NCBI GenBank assembly: GCA_964419255.1
Contig: CAYQOU010000025.1
Coordinates: 1-54,567, forward strand
Direction: 5' to 3'
From: CAZPHU01 sp964419255
GTDB taxonomy: Bacteria; Fibrobacterota; Chitinivibrionia; Chitinivibrionales; CAYFVL01
DNA: 54,567 bases
Of this stretch, positions 34,362-41,269 are shown piece after piece. The position numbers were made by a program, and so were the translations under genes. The notes beneath the pieces are model-generated. The model was not told the DNA's origin and did no database searches. It worked only from the letters and a program-made list of their open reading frames with translations. How positions within the stretch are numbered: position 1 is the first letter of the stretch; the number at the start of each line of letters is the position of its first letter.

Positions 34362-34412
34362 CAGAGATTTTTGGAAAATCGGAAATGCCATAACCGGTAA
34401 AGGAGTTTACGA

Positions 34413-34441
34413 TTGACCGGTACGAATGGGGATGATACTAT
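34413..34441 (+). promoter_or_regulatory. Sigma-70 promoter of the GGDEF/HD-GYP gene
   Basis: TTGACC (34413-34418) and TACTAT (34436-34441) are separated by 17 nt. The predicted start near 34448 leaves a leader of about 20 nt before the GTG. Confidence 0.5.
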
Positions 34442-34470
34442 TTAACACTGGTTAAATCCCGAAATCCGGC

Positions 34471-36867
34471 GTGAAGGCAACGAATCTCGTGAATCTGTTT
34501 ATAATTGAATCTGACGGTTCTCTGGCAAAAAAAATAGGGTTACTGGTGAAAAACAGTTTCCCGAAAAAGATAACGATAAAATCCTTCCAGACTATAGATG
34601 AAGCCCTTTATTCCCTTAATAACGGGACCGAAAACGCGGTGTTGTATGATCTGGACACCTGTTGTGAGCGTATCACCGATTTTCTGCCACGGATGCGACG
34701 ATATTCCGCCGCGATTCCTCTCATTCTTATAGCTTCTCCGGAAAAAGAATCAATCGCTATCTCTGCGATCGGAAAAGGTGCGCAGGATTATCTTATCCGT
34801 GACCGTTTTTCGGCAGAGTGGTTGATGCGATGTGTCCGTGCCGCCTGCGAGCGGCAGCGGGTGATACAGGAACTGGAAGACAGAAGCAGGGAGTGTTATT
34901 CCCACGAAGCGCGGTTTCTAAATACCATCATCCACAAGCTTGATGGAATCATTGTAACCGATTCGGCGCGTCTTGTGCAGTTTGTCAACCCCTCCGCGGA
35001 AAAGCTTCTGAGCTGTCCGGCCGCACAGATGCTGGGAAAACCCCTGGACACCCTCTATCCTGCGTGCATGGATGGTGAGATGACGATCAGGCGTAGGAAT
35101 GATTCGGTAGTGGTGGAGAGTCGTATCGTCGAAACGCAATGGAAGGGGAAAGAGGCCCGGATTGTTTCGTTGCGGGACGTAACCGCTCGCCGGAAGGCCG
35201 AAGAGGCTTTGCGCAAGAGCGAGGAGCGATATGCCCTGGCGGTGAATGGGTCCAATGATGGCCTGTGGGACTGGAATCTGATCACCGATGAGATATATTT
35301 CTCGCCTCGGTGGAAGGATATGCTTGGCCTCAGTCACCCGGAGATCGGAAACCGTCCCGATGAATGGTTCACCAGGGTGCACCCTGAGGATCTTGATCGG
35401 CTCCGCATGCAAATAAATAACCATCTGGGAGGACAAACGCACCATCTGGAACACGAATGCCGCATGATTCATAGCGATGGCAGGTATCGCTGGATGCTGA
35501 TCCGGGGGACGGTTGTGCGGGATGAGAAAGGTAAGGCGATTCGCATAGCGGGTTCTCAGAGTGATATCACGGAGCGCAAGGAGGCGGAAAAGAGTCTCAG
35601 GCAGGCGCTAGATGATCTGAAGTTTGCCCTCGCATCGGAGAAGGTGCTGCTGGAGGAGCTGGATCGCAGAAACAAGGAGCTTGTGGCACTGGCGATTACC
35701 GATGGCTTGACCGGGCTCTACAATCACCGCTTCATTCAGGAGCGATTCGATTTCGAATTCAAGCGGGCGCGTCGCTACGGGACGAAGCTCTGCTGTATGC
35801 TCATAGATATCGATCATTTTAAATCGATCAATGATACATACGGCCATCAGTTCGGGGATCTTGTATTACGGCAGATCGCCGAAATTTTGCGTGGCAAATC
35901 ACGGGAGGTGGACATATGTGGTCGGTATGGGGGAGAGGAGTTTATGATTATCACCAACCAGTCGGTGGAAGGTGCGTTGAAATATGCTACCAAATTGCAT
36001 ACTGCCGTTGAAAATCATACCTTTCATAATAAAGGTCGTAAAGCAAGGGTCACCGTCAGTATAGGAATTGCCGCCTACGGCAGAGAGATCACTCATAAAC
36101 AGGGAATGATAGAACGGGCGGATATGGCCCTTTATCAGGCCAAAGAGGATGGGCGGAATCTCATTCGGGTCTGGAAAGAGCAGGAGGTCGACAGCACGGA
36201 AGCCCTGGATAAGGGCGGAATCAAGTCATTGAAAAGCAAGTTCGATCTTCTTCATTCTCAGATGCGCATAACTTACATGGATTCGACCAACGCGCTTCTT
36301 CGGGCAGTGGATGCCAAGGATCACTATACCCAGGAACATTCTCAGAATGTATCACGGTATGCGGTGGCCCTTGCCGCTAGACTGGGTCTTTCGGATGAGG
36401 AGGTTGATATTCTCAAGTATGCGGGCCTGCTTCATGATGTTGGCAAGATTGGAGTTGATGAGGCGATACTGAGAAAAGAAGAAGCGCTTACGCAGGAGGA
36501 GTATGCTATATTGAAGAAGCATCCGGTTATAGGAGTAAGCATACTGCATGATGTTAAGTTTCTGGAGAAGGAAATACCGATCATTCTCCATCACCACGAA
36601 CGCTATGACGGTTCAGGCTATCCTCAGGGGCTGCGGGGGCGGGAGATCCCCCTGGGAGCACGTATTCTCTCGGTTGTGGATGCATTCGATGCGATGACAA
36701 CCGATCGGGGATTTCAGGCAAAAAAGCCGGTCTGTGATGTGCTGCAGGAGATGAGGCAGGCAAGCGGCAGTCAGTTTGACCCCAATGTAGTAGAAGCATT
36801 CATGTCGATAGCAGAATCATTAAGCGGTAATACTTTTAGGACGCATGGACAGGAGAGGGTGAGATGA
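34471..36867 (+). CDS. Bifunctional cyclic-di-GMP protein: receiver-like, PAS, PAS, GGDEF and HD-GYP domains
   Basis: Residues about 5-125 resemble a response-regulator receiver (IIESDGSL, VLYDLD, DYLIRDRF), but the conserved C-terminal lysine is arginine, so it may be a pseudo-receiver. Two PAS domains follow (about 150-245, 255-385). The GGDEF domain (about 405-570) has an intact GGEEF at 487-491 and an RxxD inhibitory site (REVD). The HD-GYP phosphodiesterase domain (about 610-785) has HD at 655-656 and the HHERYDGSGYP motif from 707. Both the synthesis and the breakdown active sites look functional, which is uncommon for this pairing. It starts at GTG 34471 (weak ribosome site) and overlaps the STAS gene by 4 nt. 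Confidence 0.9.
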   Translation: MKATNLVNLFIIESDGSLAKKIGLLVKNSFPKKITIKSFQTIDEALYSLNNGTENAVLYDLDTCCERITDFLPRMRRYSAAIPLILIASPEKESIAISAIGKGAQDYLIRDRFSAEWLMRCVRAACERQRVIQELEDRSRECYSHEARFLNTIIHKLDGIIVTDSARLVQFVNPSAEKLLSCPAAQMLGKPLDTLYPACMDGEMTIRRRNDSVVVESRIVETQWKGKEARIVSLRDVTARRKAEEALRKSEERYALAVNGSNDGLWDWNLITDEIYFSPRWKDMLGLSHPEIGNRPDEWFTRVHPEDLDRLRMQINNHLGGQTHHLEHECRMIHSDGRYRWMLIRGTVVRDEKGKAIRIAGSQSDITERKEAEKSLRQALDDLKFALASEKVLLEELDRRNKELVALAITDGLTGLYNHRFIQERFDFEFKRARRYGTKLCCMLIDIDHFKSINDTYGHQFGDLVLRQIAEILRGKSREVDICGRYGGEEFMIITNQSVEGALKYATKLHTAVENHTFHNKGRKARVTVSIGIAAYGREITHKQGMIERADMALYQAKEDGRNLIRVWKEQEVDSTEALDKGGIKSLKSKFDLLHSQMRITYMDSTNALLRAVDAKDHYTQEHSQNVSRYAVALAARLGLSDEEVDILKYAGLLHDVGKIGVDEAILRKEEALTQEEYAILKKHPVIGVSILHDVKFLEKEIPIILHHHERYDGSGYPQGLRGREIPLGARILSVVDAFDAMTTDRGFQAKKPVCDVLQEMRQASGSQFDPNVVEAFMSIAESLSGNTFRTHGQERVR

Positions 36868-37208
36868 AGGTGACATTGCACGAAAAAGGGCAGGTTGTGG
36901 TGGTAACTGTAGACCGCAGCATCCTGCAGGAAAATGTACCACTCTTCAAAATCAGGCTCAGCGAGCTTTTAGAGGAGGGCAAGACACGCATAGTTCTTGA
37001 CATGTCCAGCGCCGCCTATCTCAGCAGCATGGGAGTAGCCGTTATCGTAGATATTTTCAAACGCACCCGGAAAGCAGGCGGAGGGATGAATCTGGCCTGC
37101 GTCAATCATTTGATCCGTCATCTGCTGGATATGACCAACGTCACCCGCAAGGTATCATTATTCGATACTGTGGATGAGGCAGTGGCGGCATTGCAGTCAG
37201 ATGTTTGA
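36864..37208 (+). CDS. STAS-domain anti-sigma-factor antagonist-like protein
   Basis: This 114-residue single STAS domain has the SpoIIAA/RsbV pattern: VVVVTVDRSI, GKTRIVLDMSSAAYLSSMGVAVI and a final helix. The phosphorylatable serine is expected within YLSSMG (about residue 53-54). Such proteins switch partners with anti-sigma kinases. It overlaps the GGDEF/HD-GYP gene by ATGA, so the two are co-made and probably signal together. No kinase or phosphatase gene is adjacent. Its stop is only 1 nt from the convergent dnaA stop. Confidence 0.88.
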   Translation: MKVTLHEKGQVVVVTVDRSILQENVPLFKIRLSELLEEGKTRIVLDMSSAAYLSSMGVAVIVDIFKRTRKAGGGMNLACVNHLIRHLLDMTNVTRKVSLFDTVDEAVAALQSDV

Positions 37209-37209
37209 G

Positions 37210-38586
37210 TCAGGCGAAAGGAGAGATAAGCCGCTCCACAGCTTTTACATGATCTCTCAACTCATCGTTGGAGGACAGCTCTTTTTCGACTTTTTTACAT
37301 GCATGAATAACCGTCGAGTAGTCGCGGCCGCCAAACTCCAGACCGATGGTACGCAGAGACTGCTTGGTCCAATGCTTACAAAGGTACATGGCAATGCTTC
37401 GAGGCACCGTAACTCCTCTTTTGCGGGTATGGGCTGAAAGCAGGTTCGGACTTATTTCGAAACGCTCTGCAACCTTCTGCTTAATAAAGCTTATGCTTAC
37501 TCGCTGATCTTTTCGGGATATAACATCCCCGAAAACCTCTTGGGCAATCTCAAGAGTGATATCTTTACCGGTAAAGGAGGCCGAAGCGATAAGTTTTATG
37601 AGTGTACCTTCGATCTCCCGAATATTCGAGGTGATGTGTCCGGCGATATATTGAACCACCTCATCGGGCAGGGAAATGCCGTCAATCTCCGCTTTCTTGC
37701 GAATTATGGCCATACGGGTTTCGAAATTGGGAGGTTGTATATCGGTGATCAATCCACCCATGAACCGATTAATGATATGATCCATCATGTCGGGGATCTT
37801 ATCGGGACTTTTATCGGATGACAGCACGATTTGTTTGTTTTCCAGAAGCAGCTTGTTGAAGATCCGATAGAATTCTTTCTGTGTACCGGGTTTTCCACTC
37901 AGGAAATGGATATCATCAATCAGAAGCAGCTCGACATCAGAAAATCGTCTGTAAAAGGAGGTGGAGTCTTTCTTTTCTATGACATAGCTGATGTACTGGT
38001 TAGTGAACTCCTGGCTTGTCATGTAAAGCACGTTTTCGGCGGTTCCTTCGGTCTTTGCGAAATGTCCGATCGCCTGAAGCAGATGAGTCTTTCCCAGACC
38101 GGTTTTTCCATAGATGGTCAGGGGATTGAAGGAGGTCTTGCCGGGAGCTTCGGCAACGGCCAGACTCGCCGCATGTGCCATGCGGTTGCTGTCACCGACA
38201 ACATACTTCTCGAATTTATAATTGGGATGGAACTGGCCGGTGGGCTCGACCTTTCTGGGAACCTTCTTCACCCTGGCCTCGGTGACCGTCTCTACGATCG
38301 GCTCAATCCACTCTTTTTGAGTAGCCACAAAGCTTAGAGAATCGGTCTGCACCCCATGCTCATGGAGAGTCTCTTTGATCAGTTCGGAGAAGTGCTCCTC
38401 GATAAAATCGGCGAAGAACTGGTTGGGCACCTGAATGCAGGGTGAGCCATCCGCGCCGTAAATAAGGTCTGTGGTCCTGAACCATGTTTCGAAACTGGAC
38501 TGACCTACTTTTTCTTCGATGGTCTCCAGGCATAACTGCCAGAGAGATGTTGCGGAAAACAGAGAAGAGAGCTGGTTTGCCAACAT
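37210..38586 (-). CDS. dnaA: Chromosomal replication initiator DnaA
   Basis: DnaA binds DnaA boxes at the origin, melts it and loads the replicative helicase. The 458 residues comprise domain I (about 1-90), a short linker, the AAA+ domain III (about 120-340, Walker A YGKTGLGKT at 159-167, Walker B LLLIDDIHF) and the helix-turn-helix domain IV. The domain IV signature is GGRDYSTVIHA (419-429), whereas most DnaA proteins have GGRDHTTVxHA. The His to Tyr and Thr to Ser changes fall on residues that contact bases in the Escherichia coli complex. AAGGA lies about 10 nt before ATG 38586, and a TTATCAACA box overlaps the region between them. Confidence 0.97.
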   Translation of the reverse strand: MLANQLSSLFSATSLWQLCLETIEEKVGQSSFETWFRTTDLIYGADGSPCIQVPNQFFADFIEEHFSELIKETLHEHGVQTDSLSFVATQKEWIEPIVETVTEARVKKVPRKVEPTGQFHPNYKFEKYVVGDSNRMAHAASLAVAEAPGKTSFNPLTIYGKTGLGKTHLLQAIGHFAKTEGTAENVLYMTSQEFTNQYISYVIEKKDSTSFYRRFSDVELLLIDDIHFLSGKPGTQKEFYRIFNKLLLENKQIVLSSDKSPDKIPDMMDHIINRFMGGLITDIQPPNFETRMAIIRKKAEIDGISLPDEVVQYIAGHITSNIREIEGTLIKLIASASFTGKDITLEIAQEVFGDVISRKDQRVSISFIKQKVAERFEISPNLLSAHTRKRGVTVPRSIAMYLCKHWTKQSLRTIGLEFGGRDYSTVIHACKKVEKELSSNDELRDHVKAVERLISPFA

Positions 38587-38587
38587 G

Positions 38588-38910
38588 TTATCAACATTCC
38601 TTTAACTTGACGTAATGAGAAGAATACAAGAGCGACTGTGGAAGGTCTTACCACAGGGTCACTACGGTTCAACAAAAGATAACATATTGAATTTTAGTAT
38701 CTTAGTAATGTTCATAAGAGTAGTCTTCAGAGCGGCTTTGGGTTATAAACGAGTTGTAAACAGTCTTTCCACGAGTTATCAACATTTACTTATCAACATC
38801 AAATTTTCTTGTCGGTGCCTCATCAATATAATAAAGGTCGAAACGCAGGCAAAGAAAATTTTTCCTTCAATTCTATTTAATTGGTTAAATCAAGAGGATA
38901 ATAACTAAAA
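38588..38910. other. Probable replication origin (oriC) with phased DnaA boxes
   Basis: TTATCAACA occurs exactly at 38588-38596, 38776-38784 and 38790-38798. Related nonamers TTATAAACG (38743), TTGTAAACA (38754) and CTTTCCACG (38765) precede the second box. The set 38743, 38754, 38765, 38776 is spaced exactly 11 bp apart, with the last box 14 bp further, all in the same orientation. AT-rich stretches flank it (38672-38735, 38838-38910) and could serve as the unwinding element. It is next to dnaA, the usual place. From 38911 to 39070 I see nothing specific. Origin function is inferred. Confidence 0.65.
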
Positions 38911-39070
38911 GACCTCCCCTTAGCATCTTTTCATCTCCATTTAGACCGCAGCCAAACAAAGCACTGCGGCGGAGACGGTATCGAATTTTTCGGTTAGTCG
39001 TAGCGATGAAGCAAATCAATCGAGGAGGTGCAGACAACTAATACACCAAAAAAAACGTCCCTGGGCCTGT

Positions 39071-40048
39071 TCAGTCTATGGTATTATTCATCTGCAGGTT
39101 GATACGAAACGTTATGCTATGGATAAACAGCCAGTCTGAGCCCAGATGAGCGCCTACTTCATACGCGCCGCTGAAATGGTTATCCTGTTTTTCAGGAATA
39201 GATAAACCACCGTGCACAGCAAAGCCGTTGTGCCGATTCGTTGCCTTCGAGTCAATACTGAATCCACCCAGAATAGCCAAAGAAGGCAAGGCCCGGACAT
39301 AAATGAGTCCTTTCATCACATCGTAGGCTTTTTCCGAGGCAATAATGCCGTATCCTTCCCCCGGACTCAGCGTATACTCAAGCGATCCCATGAGCAGAGA
39401 ATCCAGAAGTACCGCCTGAACTCCCAGTTTAGCGGTTATCTCATCGGTGACTCTGGCCAGATCATATCGGAGCCACATGAGACTCACGGAAAAACGAATC
39501 ATTCGGAAAAGCCGTGGAGAAATCCAACCGAGGGATAGACCGGGTGACAGGCGATTCTTTATCTCTTCTCCTCCAAGCGAATCCGTAGTCCATCCAAACG
39601 AGAGCATTGTACCCATATCTCCGGGAAGGGAAGGGATCCTGGTGGCAAGTCCTGCTTGGAAGCGGGGGTTTGTGAAACTGAAACTGCTGCTGTAATTGAA
39701 GCCGTCGCCCTGAGACCGCGCACTGGAGGAGCCGGCTGTATAAAGGCCCATACCCAGAATGCCGATTCCCGCTGTGACCCTTTCGGCTAATGGAATAAAG
39801 ACCCTCCCGGTTGTAATCATATAGTAGTTTGCCAGGGGGGTGACGGTACCCGAATAGACGGACATGTTCTTTATGGAGGCAGGTTGAGCGGGATTTGACC
39901 ACCATCCGCTTTTATTCAGCGGATTGTCCAAATAGATGGTTCTCTGAAACAGGTACGGATAGTAACCAGTTGCCGCATATGCCTTTGCCCGATCTTCCCA
40001 CTTAAGAAACAGCACAAAAACGGCGGTGATCAATAATATGTTTTTCAC
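39071..40048 (-). CDS. Putative outer-membrane beta-barrel protein
   Basis: The 325-residue protein starts with a signal-like segment (MKNILLITAVFVLFL, then a basic stretch and AKAYAATGYYPYL). It then consists of alternating hydrophobic and polar strands rich in glycine, serine and aromatic residues, ending in strand-like FRINLQ. This is typical of a small outer-membrane barrel of the PorV/UPF0164 kind, though no signature confirms it. It begins 7 nt after the MCE gene and should be co-transcribed with it, suggesting a shared role at the envelope. Confidence 0.7.
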   Translation of the reverse strand: MKNILLITAVFVLFLKWEDRAKAYAATGYYPYLFQRTIYLDNPLNKSGWWSNPAQPASIKNMSVYSGTVTPLANYYMITTGRVFIPLAERVTAGIGILGMGLYTAGSSSARSQGDGFNYSSSFSFTNPRFQAGLATRIPSLPGDMGTMLSFGWTTDSLGGEEIKNRLSPGLSLGWISPRLFRMIRFSVSLMWLRYDLARVTDEITAKLGVQAVLLDSLLMGSLEYTLSPGEGYGIIASEKAYDVMKGLIYVRALPSLAILGGFSIDSKATNRHNGFAVHGGLSIPEKQDNHFSGAYEVGAHLGSDWLFIHSITFRINLQMNNTID

Positions 40049-40055
40049 GAAAATT

Positions 40056-40946
40056 TTAACGTCTCAGAGACAGGATGACCTTCAGATTCATTCCATATAG
40101 TCGAATCTGATCGGCGAGTTCGTTAACTCTCTCAAAGGTCTGCTTGAGGGAACTAACCTGGTTACCCATGACTAAACCCTCCTTATTTTCTGCCACGGAG
40201 ATGACCTCTTCTATATCGTTGCTCAGGGTTTGCAGGGAGACTAAAGCGGTAAAAATTTTCTCAAGCTGCTTTTCTATCGTATCGATATATTCGGGTGTTA
40301 CTGCTGCCGAGGCGGTTATCAGCTCCTCTGCTGACAGCAGGATAGAATCCAGAAGAAAAACCTGATCACCGACGGTTTTATTCAATGAGGTGACAAGATT
40401 GGCTACCTGCCTGGTAATATTGTCGGTCCGGTCAACAATAGAGTTATAACGGGTGATCAGAGATTCATGCGATTCCGTGCCATAAAGAAGCTTGTTGCTG
40501 ATCTGCATTAACTGGCCTGTCATACTTTTCAATTTCCAGGCTTGGCCCACCAGCTCGCTGATTCCCGGACGGAAATAGCCCCGAAGGGTATCAGAGGGAG
40601 AAATGAGGGGAAGGGATGCGGTTCCCGGATCGACGGTTACTATGCGCTGCCCCATTATTCCCTTATCGACCGTTTCGATCCTGTAATCGGAATAGAAAGG
40701 CAGTTTTTCAAAGAAGCGGAGAGTGACAACCGCATGCTTGCCGTTGCTTTGCATATCCTCGACGTAGCCCACCTCTGCACCCTGCATCTTCACCGGATCT
40801 TCTATTCGCAGATTTGCGGCGGAGGAGAAAGTAACCACTCTGAGATGAGCGGGATTGAGGATAGTATCGGCTACATAGGCGCAAAGACCGGCCACAGCAG
40901 CGACAATAAACATCAGTATAAGGTATCCGAGTCTACGATTCATCAT
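40056..40946 (-). CDS. MCE/MlaD-domain lipid-transport protein
   Basis: This 296-residue protein has an N-terminal membrane anchor (LGYLILMFIVAAVAGLCAYVA) and an MCE domain (about 38-120) with FSSAANLRIEDPVKMQGAEVGYVEDM and IETVDKGIMGQRIVTVDPG. A long helical, coiled-coil C-terminal half follows. MCE proteins form rings or tubes that shuttle lipids between membranes. The permease (MlaE) and ATPase (MlaF) partners are not adjacent; instead the neighbour is a putative barrel. The start ATG 40946 is one of two consecutive ATGs without a strong ribosome site. Confidence 0.88.
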   Translation of the reverse strand: MMNRRLGYLILMFIVAAVAGLCAYVADTILNPAHLRVVTFSSAANLRIEDPVKMQGAEVGYVEDMQSNGKHAVVTLRFFEKLPFYSDYRIETVDKGIMGQRIVTVDPGTASLPLISPSDTLRGYFRPGISELVGQAWKLKSMTGQLMQISNKLLYGTESHESLITRYNSIVDRTDNITRQVANLVTSLNKTVGDQVFLLDSILLSAEELITASAAVTPEYIDTIEKQLEKIFTALVSLQTLSNDIEEVISVAENKEGLVMGNQVSSLKQTFERVNELADQIRLYGMNLKVILSLRR

Positions 40947-40999
40947 AAATACATCAAAAAAGATAGGTCAAAACGAAAGGCAAAATCAAGACAAATACA

Positions 41000-41161
41000 A
41001 CCTGAATTAAGCGATTCTCCTGCGGCGATTCGCACAATCCTTTGGGGCATAAGGATTCAGCAATCCAGGAAATACCGCCAGGGTATTTCGCGCGACTGCT
41101 CCAACCCCTGTGTTATTAAGGGATTGCGTGAATCATCCGCTCAGGGCTGCTTAATTCAGGT
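41000..41161 (+). repeat. Dispersed inverted-end element, copy 7 (best preserved)
   Basis: ACCTGAATTAAGC (41000-41012) and GCTTAATTCAGGT (41149-41161) are perfect 13-bp inverted ends. Inside are GCGATTC and GCGATTCG in direct repeat, a GGATT-CAGC-AATCC hairpin (about 41053), a perfect GAAATACC/GGTATTTC hairpin (41069-41076 with 41082-41089), and GGATTGCGTGAATCATCCGC. It lies between the divergent MCE and fliD transcripts, just upstream of the fliD promoter. Confidence 0.88.
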
Positions 41162-41171
41162 ACAATTATTA

Positions 41172-41199
41172 TAAAGTTTCGAATTTCATCTGCCGATAT
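41172..41199 (+). promoter_or_regulatory. Sigma-28 (FliA-type) promoter of the fliD operon
   Basis: TAAAGTTT (41172-41179) and GCCGATAT (41192-41199) give TAAA-N16-GCCGATAT, the same spacing as the flgM promoter. The start site near 41207 leaves a leader of about 60 nt. Confidence 0.85.
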
Positions 41200-41269
41200 A
41201 AATAATGGTTATGTGATAGAAAAAGAGTTCGACTTAAAAAAAACACAATTTAAAAGAAAGAAGGCAGGT

